A stretch of DNA of 64,000 bases from Azadirachta indica. Its lineage: Eukaryota; Streptophyta; Magnoliopsida; Sapindales; Meliaceae. A program made the translations under genes and the position numbers. The stretch is from NCBI GenBank assembly GCA_022749755.1, contig CM040443.1, positions 4,379,191 to 4,443,190 of the forward strand, in the 5' to 3' direction. Position 1 is the first letter of the stretch, and each line of letters starts with the position of its first letter. The notes under the pieces were generated by a model that worked only from the letters and a program-made list of their open reading frames with translations, searched no databases and was not told the origin of the DNA. Positions 36,560-47,839 of this stretch are shown here, piece by piece.

Positions 36560-37712
36560 TCTTTAAAATAATAGCAATTTACATAAGGTTTTTAACGTTA
36601 TCAATTTAGTCCCTCTTCATTGCGTCCTTTGTTTTTTACACACTTCCAACAACGTACACCTATTACCGCCCGTGCTGCGCCCGCCCTGGGGACTAAAATG
36701 TTATAATTTGAAAACTTATTACTTTATTATTTTATTTAATGTTTAGGGATACAAATGTTATTACTCAAATTGATTTCACTGTGTATTAGTTTTTTTCGTT
36801 TAAATTGAGAATATTTAATAACTAATTTTAATTTATTTTAAAATCTCATTATAATTTCTCCTTAATTAAAAAAAAAAAAAAGAGAAGAAGAGATAGTAAG
36901 AAGAAGAAAAAAAAAGGAAAGAAATAAAGGAGAAAGATGAGGAAGAAAAAGTATAAAAGTAATCAATTAATTTTATGAAATTCTAATTTTATCTTTTTTG
37001 TTGTTAAAAATAAATATGAGACTTAACATATAAATAGTGTGATGACTTCTATAAATTTTAGGGTTGTATTGAGATTATTAACATTAGGTAAATTAAATTA
37101 AAAATTATCTTACGTCACTAACGGCTCACAGAAGTTTGGGCAATGATTTACTTACTATTGATCAAAATAATTTGGACTTAAATGATACTTTTTAATAAAG
37201 TTAAGGACCTTTATATTTAATATGTGAAATATATATCTTTAAAATAATATTATATAAAAAATATAAGGACCAAAATGAAATTAGCCAAACAAAAGGAAAA
37301 CTTGTATTGGGGCATGCTTTAGTTACATAGATTATATGAATCACCCTTTATTTTTTTTCTTGCAGTCACCATCGATCTTTATATATTTGATAATAATCCA
37401 AAAATAGATCATGGAATTGTCTCCATCTTGAACAAATATAAAGTTGTTTCTTCGATCTTGGACATGAATTACAGAATATATATCTGGACTCCTGTTTTTT
37501 TTTTTTCCCCTGAATATTTGTACTCTTGTTAGATATTTGATTATAATATATATTAGATTATAATAGTGATAATGAAATGAAAAAACTATGGTCAATAAAT
37601 TATAATTGTGTGACCTCTTATAAGTAAAATTCAAAGCTTTTTACATATAAGATACTTGGAAACAAATTATAAGACTAATGAATCACATGCGTACAAACTT
37701 ATTATTCCAAAT
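36560..37712. other. Intergenic region between TNL fragment C and member 5
   Basis: No gene seen. The start parallels 21390-21600 (TTTTGCTCCTAATCTTTAAA) and the end parallels 22430-22850, so the block order TIR fragment then group C member occurs twice in the window. A purine-rich stretch lies at 36868-36940. Confidence 0.55.
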
Positions 37713-38270
37713 CTAACTTGGATGAACATGCATAGGATTTCCATTTCTTTCAATATCAACATTAGCAAGGTCAACTGCAACAAGTCCCGAAATACTTTGT
37801 GCTGCTTCAGGTTCAGGGTAATTATATTGCCGTTGGGTGAAAGTGATTACAAGAGTAGGAATCGCTTTTAGGGCGAGAACAAAAGATTTAAAGAAGCACT
37901 TCTGCAATTCCCAAAGAATCCCACGCCATGGAGCTGTAATTATGATAATAAAATAAGCAACCCAGAAGAAATTAGGCCGCAAAATGAAGGAAGCAAGCAG
38001 TGAAAAAGTCAACGGAGTGGAAAAATATCCGGCTTGTACAGTGATGGGATGAGCAGAGAGAGGAAGCTTTACGGATGTGAAGAGGAATAGAAGTGATAAG
38101 AAAACTGCAAAAGCTAAGGAAACAAGCTTCAAAAAGGGGTATTCATCAAACTCCATGGAACTGGAAGCATGAACCAGGATTGATACGGCACCGGTTTGGG
38201 AAGTTAGCAAGAGGATAGCGAGGTTTATCAATGGTGGGACGAAGCATCTCAAGTCTACAAAGAAATTCAT
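37713..38270 (-). CDS. Small multi-pass membrane protein, family member 5 (group C), unknown function
   Basis: Intact frame of 185 residues and the most complete group C copy. N-terminus MNFFVDLRCFVPPLINLAI, loop ASSSMEFDEYPF, second hydrophobic segment ~49-68 ending LFTSVKLPLSAHP, then GYFSTPLTFSLLASFIL, FFWVAYFIIIITAPWRG, ILWELQKCFFKSFVLALKAIP. The long polar tail contains PEPEAAQSISGLVAVDLANV and ends DIERNGNPMHVHPS. It is closely related to member 4, whose tail is clipped. Cys replaces the usual Tyr in the RYF motif. A TA-rich TATA candidate lies 50-60 bases upstream. Confidence 0.77.
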   Translation of the reverse strand: MNFFVDLRCFVPPLINLAILLLTSQTGAVSILVHASSSMEFDEYPFLKLVSLAFAVFLSLLFLFTSVKLPLSAHPITVQAGYFSTPLTFSLLASFILRPNFFWVAYFIIIITAPWRGILWELQKCFFKSFVLALKAIPTLVITFTQRQYNYPEPEAAQSISGLVAVDLANVDIERNGNPMHVHPS

Positions 38271-38320
38271 ATTCTCTTTGCAAAATTATTGCTTTAACTT
38301 CTGTGAATTCTGTCAATCAC

Positions 38321-38330
38321 ATATATATAT
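38321..38330 (-). promoter_or_regulatory. TATA box candidate of member 5
   Basis: ATATATATAT, preceded on the gene side by the TGATTGACAGAATTC box shared with members 4 and 7. Confidence 0.45.
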
Positions 38331-38493
38331 TCTTTGGATTGGGTGGGGGTGTGGGGTTGTGGCGGGCGCTGTTGTGTGCGGGCGTTGGAGGTCTTTTGGA
38401 TCGGGGAAGGAAGCATCCATTCGGTTTAGTCAAATAATTGATTTAACAAAATCCCCCCTTGGAGGTTTAAGCGGATACCTTATGATATTTGAA

Positions 38494-38547
38494 GAAACAT
38501 AAATATTTATGAAATTTGAAGAAACATAAATATTTATGAAATTTGAA
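38494..38547. repeat. 27-bp direct duplication
   Basis: GAAACATAAATATTTATGAA plus ATTTGAA occurs twice in perfect register at the left end of the foldback element. Confidence 0.9.
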
Positions 38548-39150
38548 GAAATAGATGGATATCCTTAAAATTAACTTTATATCTTCAAAAAAATTATTTT
38601 GCATTCACACATTTAAAAAAATATAAACTAATTATTTTAATAATATGTTAATATAAAAATATTCTCATTATATTAATAGTATATTTTGCATATCTAATAT
38701 TTTTATTTTAATAATTTTATCATCTTCTCATTATATTTTGTTTTGATAATTTTATTTTACAAATTTAAGAAAATAATAAAATTATGAAAATAAAAATATT
38801 AGATTTGTAAAATATGCTATTAATATATTGAGAAAAAATACTTATGATAAAATTAAGATTATTTTAACTAAACAAAGACAATAGAATTATCAAACAAAAA
38901 ACTATTTTAATTAAATAATAATTTATGATAAAATTATAAAATTGTATTTTAAAAAAATAAGTTAAACATATAATTATTATTTTATTATTTTAAAATTATA
39001 AGATTATTTTAATAAATATATATTAATAGTAGGATTAAAATGATTAGCCTGTATTTTCTTTTAAATGTGTGAGGATTAAAAAATTATTATAAGAATATAA
39101 AACTTAATTTTAGGATATTTACCTATTTTTTAAATTTTATAAGTTTATGT
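38506..39150. mobile_element. Foldback (long inverted repeat) MITE-like element
   Basis: The two arms pair over most of their length. For example, ATTAATAGTATATTTTGCAT (left) is the reverse complement, with few changes, of a right-arm stretch reading TTTGTAAAATATGCTATTAA. Outer parts such as ATATCCTTAAAATTAA and its right-arm partner TTAATTTTAGGATATT also pair, as does the CACACATTTAAAA line. Very AT-rich, no coding capacity. Exact ends and target duplication not resolved. Confidence 0.65.
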
Positions 39151-41560
39151 TTTTTTTTTTTCAAACACGAGGAAGTATTTATTTATTTACTTAAATTTTA
39201 AGGAGAATCTCCTATAATTTTTTCTAAATTTAAAATATAAATTACTCTTCCACGGTGGGATCGTGGGAAATTTTTTTTAAAAAAAATAGGTCTTCTTTAT
39301 TTATTATAATAGAATAAATTTAAATTTTCAAAAACGATCCTTTAGTAGTAAAAATAATAATGATAAAAGAGTACCGACAACCCAATAATTTTTTAAAAAC
39401 TCTACAGTAATGGGATGAGCAGAGAGAGGAAGCTTCATTTAATTTTTACAAGTCAGTGGAACTCCGTATAGAACTCCATGGGCATGGGATGAGCAGGAAG
39501 CAGAGAAATATCCTGCATCAAACTCTACAAAAACTTTGGTTTTGCGTGTCGAAATAAATTTTTACTATTTAAATATTTTAAAAATCAATTGAAAAGATGC
39601 TTTTATTTTTAAGAAACAATATATATATATATGTGATTAATAATTTTGTAATTTTATACATTTTTTTATATTACCAATAAACTATTGATTTCAAATATTT
39701 TTAACAATTGAGATTAAATTTCATACACATTTTTATATTAATACATATGTAAGATGTAATTTAATAGTTAAAAATGTTTAAATACACGATTTTAAACTTA
39801 AGATTCGTTATAAATTTTCACAACCTATAACAACCTAGGAAAGATTCGCTATAAAATCGTGTTGCTCCAAGATATAAAGAGACCGCCAATGAAATGGATC
39901 ACCCACGACACGAGCACTAAACTAAACTAAACTAAACTAAACTAATGCTGCTTTGCATATGCTCCACGTGTTGCTCGTCAAGCTTCGGTGTTACCGACCC
40001 AAGTCTTCCACATACCTGTAATAATATTCTTTTTCCTAATAGGAAGTTGATTTCTTTTAGCAATTTAATAAATACATTATTGCAAAATGTGATGAAACGC
40101 GGAGTGTAACACACCATAGTTACCTAATGACATTTTTTTTAACTCATTCATTTGGTGACACGTACACTTACTTTCTTGTTGGACACAATGGTTTTGTTCA
40201 TTGTGCGGTGTTAATTGCGACGTGAAACGATTTTCATTCTTATTAGTAAATATTTTCTAAAGTCGAAATGGGCTCATTAGTCAATGATAACGTTCGCATT
40301 TTCTAATCTTGCATTACTTAATAGCAACCGCCATTCCTTTCAAATATTATTCAAAATGTACATAGCTTTTTATACGTTATTAATATTGAAAAAAAATGTA
40401 ATGTTTCTGTACAAATAAATTTAAAAGTGTTTATTATGTACATTTTTATCAACTGAACGGTTGAAATAAGTTTTTATTTGTGTTACACAATATTTTGATT
40501 CAAAAAAATTACTGTTTTATTCTCAAAAGGACCTTTATGATTTTCAAAAGTTCATCTCTTTTTATATATATAACATGTTAACTTTGACTTTAATCAATGT
40601 AAGATAATTTTTTTTCTAATATATATTTTTAATTTTTACTAATAAATTTTATGTGCAATATGATTTTATCAAATGAATATGTGAATGAGTATTATGATAC
40701 TATCTTTATCTAAAATTACTAATGGAATCTTTCTTAGATTGTTAAAAAAATGTTTAAATTTCCACAACCTATAACAACGCTAAAGATTCGCTATAAAATC
40801 AGGCTTTTCTTCCTAATGATTCTGTAAAATAATAAATTCAGGAAATAAAAAAAAAAAAAAAAAGAGAAATACAGTTTCCCTTCTTCCACAAGTGCGGCCA
40901 AGATCCTTTCCACTCTCTACAATCCATTATTTAAAAAGGTCGAGAAGTGCGGCTGATGTGCATTAGGAAATTTCTGCCAAATCGTAAGTAGTTTATGACG
41001 TAAAGAAAATAAAAAATAATTTTCAAATAAAATCTATTGACTATTCTACTACTTTTTTTTTTTTTTTCATTATTTCTTACCTTTAACTTGTGTTGGGAGT
41101 GTATTGACATAAATACCCCTCATTTTTTTAAGGGAATTTCTCCATGGATGTACGTCATGTCATATAAAACTATTTGATAATGATGATGATGATGATGATG
41201 ATAATAGTAATAATATATTATTTTATTACTATTATTGTTATTTAATTAGTGCTAACAACTAATGTTGTTATTTTTGTGATTACTAAGTTTTCCAAATTAT
41301 TATAAGCGATGCTGTATAGTATTATTCATTGGAGAGGAGAGATAAATACCATAACAAAGAGAATATAATCATCGTCAAATAATATGAGTGGTCAAAATTC
41401 CACATTAATAGATTGACAAACGCTCTCATTTAGACTAAAACGAAACTTCCTTTACCAAGTGAAATTTGTTGGGTTGGGTTTAATGTGAAAAGCCTCGCAT
41501 TTTCTCATCCCTTTTTAGGGGAAACATATGTGGTCTGTAAAATACTGAGGCTATAATTAT
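39151..41560. other. AT-rich intergenic region
   Basis: No gene supported. Near 39410-39515 short pieces of a family coding region recur (AGTAATGGGATGAGCAGAGA, GGAAGCTT), a ~100-bp relic of a group C member. (ACTAA)6 lies at 39916-39945. From about 41130 it follows the group A 3' flank also seen at 11060 and 60960. Confidence 0.5.
39916..39945. repeat. (ACTAA)6 pentanucleotide repeat
   Basis: Six perfect tandem ACTAA units. Confidence 0.95.
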
Positions 41561-41902
41561 GATCTTTAAACTATATTAATAGCATTAAGACTTTAAACTA
41601 CTAAGCCCAATACAAGTGCTTCAAATACACCTCAATACAGATTAATAAATTATTACAGAAATTAAATCCTATGCAGAACTCAGAGAGAGTTTCCTGTCTG
41701 ATTTGATTGCTTGTAAATGAAGAGTAGAAAACAAATGAAATATCTGCACAAACATATCTCAAGTTACAACAAAATCGAAGGTTAACAGCAAGCAAGTATT
41801 ACCAATGATTGGCTGCAGCTAATTTAGCCAATCTTATTCCATTAACTGGCTGGGCAAATTCTGCGTGGGATTGGTTTCCTTCATTACCAACAGAGTAGTG
41901 TA

Positions 41903-42391
41903 CTACTCTACTGCAATGCGAGGAGGCCGCGGTTCTTCTGGGTTGTCATTTTGCTGCTGGGCGCAACTGATAACAAAAGTGGGAATTGATTTCAGGCTGA
42001 GAACAAACCCGTTGAGAAAGAACTTGAGGAAATCCCAAAGCAGCCCATGCCATGGAAATGTAATTATTATCATAAAAGAAGCAAACCAGAACAGATGAGG
42101 CGGCAAAAAGATTGCAGCAAGCAGTGATAAAGCCAAAGGATTTGAGAAATATCCGGGTCGGATAATGACTGGATGAGCAGAGAGATGGAGGTTCACTGAT
42201 GTTAAGAGGAACAAAAATAACAAGAAAATTACAAGAAACAAGGATACAAGTTTCCAGACGTGTAATTGATCGATCGTGAAAACATTAACCAGGACTACTG
42301 ATGTAGCATCTTGGGAAGGTAGTAGAAGAAGAAGGATGAGGTTTATTAATGGAGGGAACAAGTACCTCATATCTATAAACAAATCCATCAT
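41903..42391 (-). CDS. Small multi-pass membrane protein, family member 6 (group A), unknown function
   Basis: Intact frame of 162 residues, colinear with member 1 without gaps (MMDLFIDMRYLFPPLINL at the start, IAVE at the end). Relative to member 1 it has the usual Trp in LFWFAS, HPVIIRPGYFSNPL in the third loop, and PWHGLLWDFLKFFLNGF. The tail reads CAQQQNDNPEEPRPPRIAVE. Differences are scattered substitutions that keep the frame and the hydrophobic pattern, as expected if the protein was under selection after duplication. The start could also be the second Met. Confidence 0.77.
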   Translation of the reverse strand: MMDLFIDMRYLFPPLINLILLLLLPSQDATSVVLVNVFTIDQLHVWKLVSLFLVIFLLFLFLLTSVNLHLSAHPVIIRPGYFSNPLALSLLAAIFLPPHLFWFASFMIIITFPWHGLLWDFLKFFLNGFVLSLKSIPTFVISCAQQQNDNPEEPRPPRIAVE

Positions 42392-42789
42392 ATATAGAGC
42401 AGGAGAAAATTAAGATAAAAAATTTAATGGAGTTGCAGGGGTATACATATAGAGCATTCCAAATTTATGCTCTATATTTATGCTGAAATATTGATGACAG
42501 AGAAAATCTAAATGGATTGAATATTGATGACATAAGCTAATCAAAATATAGGAAACCTACAAATGAAGAAAATCGAAGTGGAATGTGCTTTAATGCATAC
42601 ACAAAAATCCAATTTAACGAAATATTGATGAGCTAAGCCGAACGACAGGAAATGGTAGTGGAAATGGACTGCATACGGCAAAATCCAGATTATATTGATG
42701 ACTTAAGCGGACGAAAGAAAATCGACATGGAACGTGGCTTTAATTGGTCAATGCCAATGGATGTTTTATTTTTTAGTCGACACCACTAG

Positions 42790-43020
42790 GTTGTTAGTAC
42801 GTAATTTGATCTTTAGACAGACTGAAAATTAAAGAATATACATATTTTTATAAATAGTATTACTGACGTATCATTGTCATACATGAAATATTTTTGTAAA
42901 AATAAATTATAAAAAATATGTAAATGTAATATAATAATGCTATTTCATTAATTTCTATAGTTAGATTTTGTATTAGGTGCAAGAATTTATATTTTAGTGT
43001 GAGTAAAATTCAAAATAAAT
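42790..43020. repeat. ~200-250-bp interspersed repeat, copy 3
   Basis: Begins GGTTGTTAGTACGTAATTTG and contains AGACAGACTGAAAATTAAAG, CGTATCATTGTCATACATGA and ATAATGCTATTTCATTAATT in the family order. Confidence 0.65.
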
Positions 43021-43201
43021 GTAAAATTACAACAGTTGTAAAATAAAGTAAAATGCTAAATATAAGTAAGAGAGTAAGTTTTTTTTTTTTTTTAATAAAA
43101 ATTAGCATTTATTAAATACTTCAACTATTTTTTCTTTAAAATTAGGTTAGAATACCAAGATTAAAAATATATCTTTAATTAAAAAAAAAAGGCACTCACC
43201 A

Positions 43202-43420
43202 TTAACTTGTTAACTGGGGATTTAATTTTTAGACAGATTAAATATTAAAGAACATACAAACTTTCATAAATTGTATTAGTGATATATTATTTTCATACAA
43301 GAAATATTTTTCAAAAATAACTTATAAAGTAATATAATAATGTTATATCGTTAGTTTGTATAGTTACAGTTTGTAAAATAATTTTTTTTTTATACAAACA
43401 CTAGCCAACTCTTAGAGAAT
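43202..43420. repeat. ~200-250-bp interspersed repeat, copy 4
   Basis: Starts CTTGTTAACTGGGGATTTAA, then AGACAGATTAAATATTAAAG, TATTTTCATACAAGAAATAT and GTTATATCGTTAGTTTGTAT. Same direction as copy 3 and about 400 bases away. Confidence 0.6.
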
Positions 43421-45074
43421 AAATATAGGTACAAAAGTTTATAGTTTTAAATGAAAAATAAAATAAAATTGCAACTGTTGTAAAATCAAATAAAATAGAG
43501 CTATTGATTGAAATTTGCTAATGAATGATTTATTTATTTATTTGTTTGTTTAATGATTTATTTTTACTCAATAACACATTGATAAGTACATATATGGCTT
43601 ATAAATTTATTTGAGAAGAATAATAGTTAATAGATTGTCAAAAGGCTCTCATTTATATAAAAAATAACATTTATTAAAAATATAAATGAACTTACTTGGT
43701 GAACAAGTTGACACTCTATATGTATAACAATTATCGCAAATTATAATATAATAAAAATTAGAGTGTATATAAATAGTTATTTAATTTTTATAAATAAATT
43801 AATATTTATTTATCCTTGATTTTTATTTAATTTTTAATAATTAAGGGTGTGTAATTTATTTTTATTTAATTTCTTACGGATATAATACAAATTAGTTATT
43901 AATATATTATTTATTTATTTAATTAATGCGTTTTACATGAATATATTATTTTGTTTTAAATTTTATAGATTTATTTATTATTTTTTCTTAAATAACTATT
44001 GTTATTAGGGAGTATAATTATTATTTTTTAATAAATTAAAAATTTTAAGGGTATTTTTAAAATTATTAAAATTAATAAGAGTACTCTGCTAACTATTTAG
44101 GACCAAAAAGGCTTTAATCCATTCTAAATTTATAAAATTTATTGCTGAAATGTTTGTTTGTATCAAATTTATATATATATATATATATATATTTGGCATT
44201 ATTATTACTAGCTGGTTTTTATCAATTATTTCCAATATCCTAAGTATATCTGTTTACCTAATGGTCAATGTATTATCGACACAGTTGTATTTGGAAAATA
44301 AAGACTACATGCATCGACCACTGGCTCCACGGTCTCTGTGATTGATTGGTTTCCTTTATGAGCGCTTCAGTTTAAGTTTCATCCTATATGGCCGCCGACT
44401 TGCATCTCACCTGCCTCTGGATGCTGCCCTCTATCGTTGCGTACCACTTCGAACTTCATCAACTGTCTCTGGGTACTGTTTCTTCACAAATTATACATAT
44501 AAAATTATAAATTATTATTAATCATTAAAAGAATATAACCTCCATCTGAAGCCCATTACTCATAAAAGCCCGTAAAGAAAATGTCGAAGCTTTCACTATC
44601 ATGATGACTGGTTGCCAACATGTTCCAGTTCTACCAAGGAAATTTCTATGTTCTCAACCTTATCATATTTTATAAAAATTTCCTTAAGAAGAAGAGAGAA
44701 TTTAGGCCTTTATAACACCTTGAAATGCAACTTCATCTTGATCACAACATCATTAAACACAGGAAAACAATAACACAGACTTAGATAGTTGATGATAATT
44801 TAAAAAAAATTTTTATTATGGAAGCGCTGCTTAATCTTGGAAAGAAAAATATTGTTCTTTTTTATTATAAATAGAAATCACAAATTTTCAATTATCTTGG
44901 AGAGTATGGTGGATAAATCATAATTTCGTGACCTCTTACCAAAATTTAAAGACTTTACCATTCAATATATATCCAAGACTTTGATTTTGCTTTTACATGT
45001 AAGATACATATATATATTTGAATACAATCACAAAGCATACAAATTAATCAACTTGGATGAATATGCATGGGATT
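43421..45074. other. Intergenic region between members 6 and 7
   Basis: 43430-44330 is AT-rich without a gene. A short GC-richer island at about 44340-44470 (TGGCCGCCGACTTGCATCTC) reads like coding sequence but has no supported full frame. From about 44480 it matches 52750 onward (AATGTC-AA-CT-TCACTATCATGATGA; TACCAAGGAAATTTCTATG-like), the group C flank shared with member 12. Confidence 0.5.
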
Positions 45075-45596
45075 TCAGTTTCCTTCAATATCAACAACAA
45101 AGTCAACTGCAACAAGTCCAGAAGTACTTTGTGTTGCATCAGGTTCAGGGCTAATTTGCTGTTGGGTGCAAGTGATTACAAGAGTAGGAATCGATTTTAG
45201 GGCAACAACAAAAGATTTAAAGAAGCACTTCTCCAATTCCCAAAGAAGCCCACGCCATGGACTTGTAATTATGATCATAAAATAAACAATCCAGAAGAGA
45301 TTAGGCCTCAAAATGATAGAAGCAAGCACCAAAAAAGTCAACGGACCGGAGAAATATCCAGTTTCCACAGTGATGGGACTAGCAGAGAGATGAAGCTTGA
45401 CGGGCGTGAAGAGGAATACAAGTAATGAGAAAATTGCAAGAGCCAAGGACGCAAGTTTCAAAATGGGATATTCATCGAACTCCATGGAAGCAATAACCAG
45501 CTGGAGTGATACGGCGTCGGTTTGGGATGCTAGCAAGAGAATGGCAAGGTTTATTAATGGTGGGAAGAAGTATCTCAAATCTAGGAAGAAATGCAT
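45075..45596 (-). CDS. Small multi-pass membrane protein, family member 7 (group C), unknown function
   Basis: Intact frame of 173 residues. MHFFLDLRYFFPPLINLAI starts the first hydrophobic segment. The loop reads LQLVIASMEFDEYP, shorter by a few residues than in members 4 and 5. The second hydrophobic segment ends LFTPVKLHLSASPITVETGY. LRPNLFWIVYFMIIITSPWRG leads to LLWELEKCFFKSFVVALKSIP. The tail is TCTQQQISPEPDATQS...VAVDFVVDIEGN, ending in the VDIEGN motif that recurs in groups B and C. A TATA-rich stretch lies 70-90 bases upstream. Confidence 0.77.
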   Translation of the reverse strand: MHFFLDLRYFFPPLINLAILLLASQTDAVSLQLVIASMEFDEYPILKLASLALAIFSLLVFLFTPVKLHLSASPITVETGYFSGPLTFLVLASIILRPNLFWIVYFMIIITSPWRGLLWELEKCFFKSFVVALKSIPTLVITCTQQQISPEPDATQSTSGLVAVDFVVDIEGN

Positions 45597-45666
45597 ATTC
45601 TGTATGTAAAATTATGGAACCTTTGCTTCTTACTAATTTGGATATGCAGTAGGATTTCTGTCAATC

Positions 45667-45686
45667 ATATATATATATTTATATAC
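45667..45686 (-). promoter_or_regulatory. TATA box of member 7
   Basis: TATATAAATATATATATATG on the minus strand, directly followed by TGATTGACAGAAATCC, the group C downstream box. Confidence 0.5.
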
Positions 45687-45689
45687 ATG

Positions 45690-47057
45690 AAGTTCGAGGG
45701 AAAGAAGACGTGAAGCAACTTTGTACCGACATGCATAGATTGACCTAAAGAAGTCGCCGGTAAAGAATTAACAGATGTTCAAGTGTAGAGAAGTTTCTCT
45801 TACTGAAAAGACCAGAATGCCACCATGCACCAATTTTGCAAAGAGAAGCTGAAATGATGGTCGGTCAACACTGCACAAAGAATAATTAATTAAAATTAAA
45901 TGAAGAAAAAAACAACATATAGACCAGGGCCCTCGAGTTTAGTCTAATAACTAGCCTCCGTGAGATGAACATTACTCAACCATGCCCTTAACAGTGAATC
46001 TTTTCGTCTTTTTACTATTTAAATTACTATAACATCTCCAAAATAATTATATCTTACTCTATATTTATTTATAAAAATTAACTTGTCTTTAAATATTATA
46101 TAAAATTGCACATCACTCTCAAACTATTAATTTCTACCTCTTTCTATACATAAGATCAATACAAAAAGTTAAAAATGCTTTAAATATATAAAATACAAAT
46201 GTCTAAAATGCATAATATTATTTATTTTATATTTTTTAAATTAATTATGTTTTTATTTAATTTTTTTCTCAAGTCCTTGAACTTCGAGTCTTCTCTAGTT
46301 TTGCAGTTTTCATTAATGTATGTACTGCAGTGTAGATGGCCATTTTGGCTTGGTTACAATTGACGTAATTTTCCAATATGGTAGGCAATTGAATGTCTTT
46401 TGGAAAAATCTCATGGAATCCCCTTCGGTACTAATCTAATCCCCAACCATTCCCCCATAATTTTAAATAAAATTCATTATCCCTTCAACGTTAAAATAAA
46501 ATTGGTCGTGTGATTTTATGGGGAGGTTTTGGGTTCCAGCCACCATAACTTTATTGGGAGATTTTGCTTTCATTTTAAAAAGTTGCGTTTCACTGCATTA
46601 ATATTTATGCCTTCAAAAGTACTTTGGACCCATATAATCCCTTACTTCTACTTCATGTAAGCCATCTAAACTTGCCACTTCATATAAGCTTTAACAACTG
46701 AATTCATACCAAGTGAGAAACAAACACCAGACTTTTTCAACAAAGCTCCCAGTGCAGAAAAATTTTGTTGCCTCAGAAACGTGTCTTTGGGAATTCTGTC
46801 AATCAGATATATAAAATGAGCAACCCTGCGGTGAGAACTGACAACGGACAGTCCCTCAAGACTCCTGTCGCAGGTGAGATGGCACCTAACTGCTACTTCT
46901 TCTTTTTATTTGTTGCAAGAGGCAAGCAAATATTAGCAATGATTGGCTGCAGCTAATTAAGCCAATCAATCAAAACTACAAAAATCTTATTTTAAACTTG
47001 GCAAATTGTGCCGAGGTTGGTTTCCTTCATTACCAATAGAGTAGTTTACTACTACTC
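45690..47057. other. Intergenic region between members 7 and 8
   Basis: No gene seen. AT-rich up to about 46300. 46321-46760 is more complex, shares inverted units with 16380-16700, and contains a GGTTACAATTGACGTAATTT line. The stretch after about 46925 is the group A 3' flank (GATTGGCTGCAGCTAATTAA). Confidence 0.5.
46550..46740. repeat. Inverted counterpart of the 16430-16700 repeat region
   Basis: Reverse complement gives TCACTTGGTATGAA, GCTTATATGAAGTGGCAAG, TAGATGGCTTACAT and CAAAGTACTTTTGAAGGC in the same order as 16395-16545. This is one of the few long repeats in the window in inverted orientation. Confidence 0.55.
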
Positions 47058-47542
47058 TACTGCAGTGCCAGGAGGCTGCTTTGGTTCTGGGTTATATATC
47101 AGCATGTTGCTGGGCGCAACTGATAACAAGAGTGGGAATTGATCTAACGCAGAGAACAAACCTGTTGAAAGAGCACTTGAGCAAATACCAAAGCAATCTA
47201 TGCAGTAAAAATGTGATTATTATCATAAAAAAGAAGAAAAAAAAATGCAAACTAGAACAGACGAGGCGGCAAAAAGATTGGAGCAAGTAGTGACAAAGCC
47301 AAAGGAATTGAGAAACATCCGGGCCGTCGGGTAATGACTGAATGAGCAGAGAGTTGGAGCTTCACTGATATTGTTAAGAGGAATATAGGTAACAAGAAAA
47401 TTACAGGAAACATCGATGCAATTTTCCAGATGTGGTATTGATCGATCGTGAAAACATTAACCAGGACCGAAGTTGTCCCAGCTCCGCCTTCATCTGGGGA
47501 ACATAATAGAAGAAGAAGGATGAGGTTTATTCTCTTTTTCAT
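47058..47542 (-). pseudogene. Membrane-protein family member 8, frameshifted
   Basis: Two frames together cover the family plan. 47542-47252 gives INLILLLLLC, VLVNVFTIDQYHIWKIAS, LLTISVKLQLSAHSVI, GCFSIPLALSLLAPIFLPPRLF. 47286-47092 gives MIIITFLLHRLLWYLLK, FNRFVLCVRSIPTLVISCAQQHADI and an early stop. The shift lies in an A-rich run near 47230-47250 that also expands a homopolymer. The N-terminal RYLLPP codons are missing: the apparent Met-Lys-Lys start is unrelated sequence joined to INLIL. PWHG has become LLHR. Confidence 0.8.
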
Positions 47543-47839
47543 TTAATTAGTCAACCTTATCACATTTTTATTTCTTAAATTATGGGATTAATCGATTCAG
47601 TTAATAAAAGTTTTTGAGATGGCTTAACAAGTTTAGAGTTTTAAATTTTAAATTTCTGAGATATTGCATGCGTTCATTTCTTGTAATATTTATTTTCTAG
47701 AAAAAAAATTAATATGATTTTTTTTTTCGCATGTGCATGTAGTTAACCACATACTCGTTTACAAATTATTAATAAAATGCGAATTATTAATATTGTAGTG
47801 AATTTTGAGAGTTGTATGCATGTTTATTAATAAATTTTA

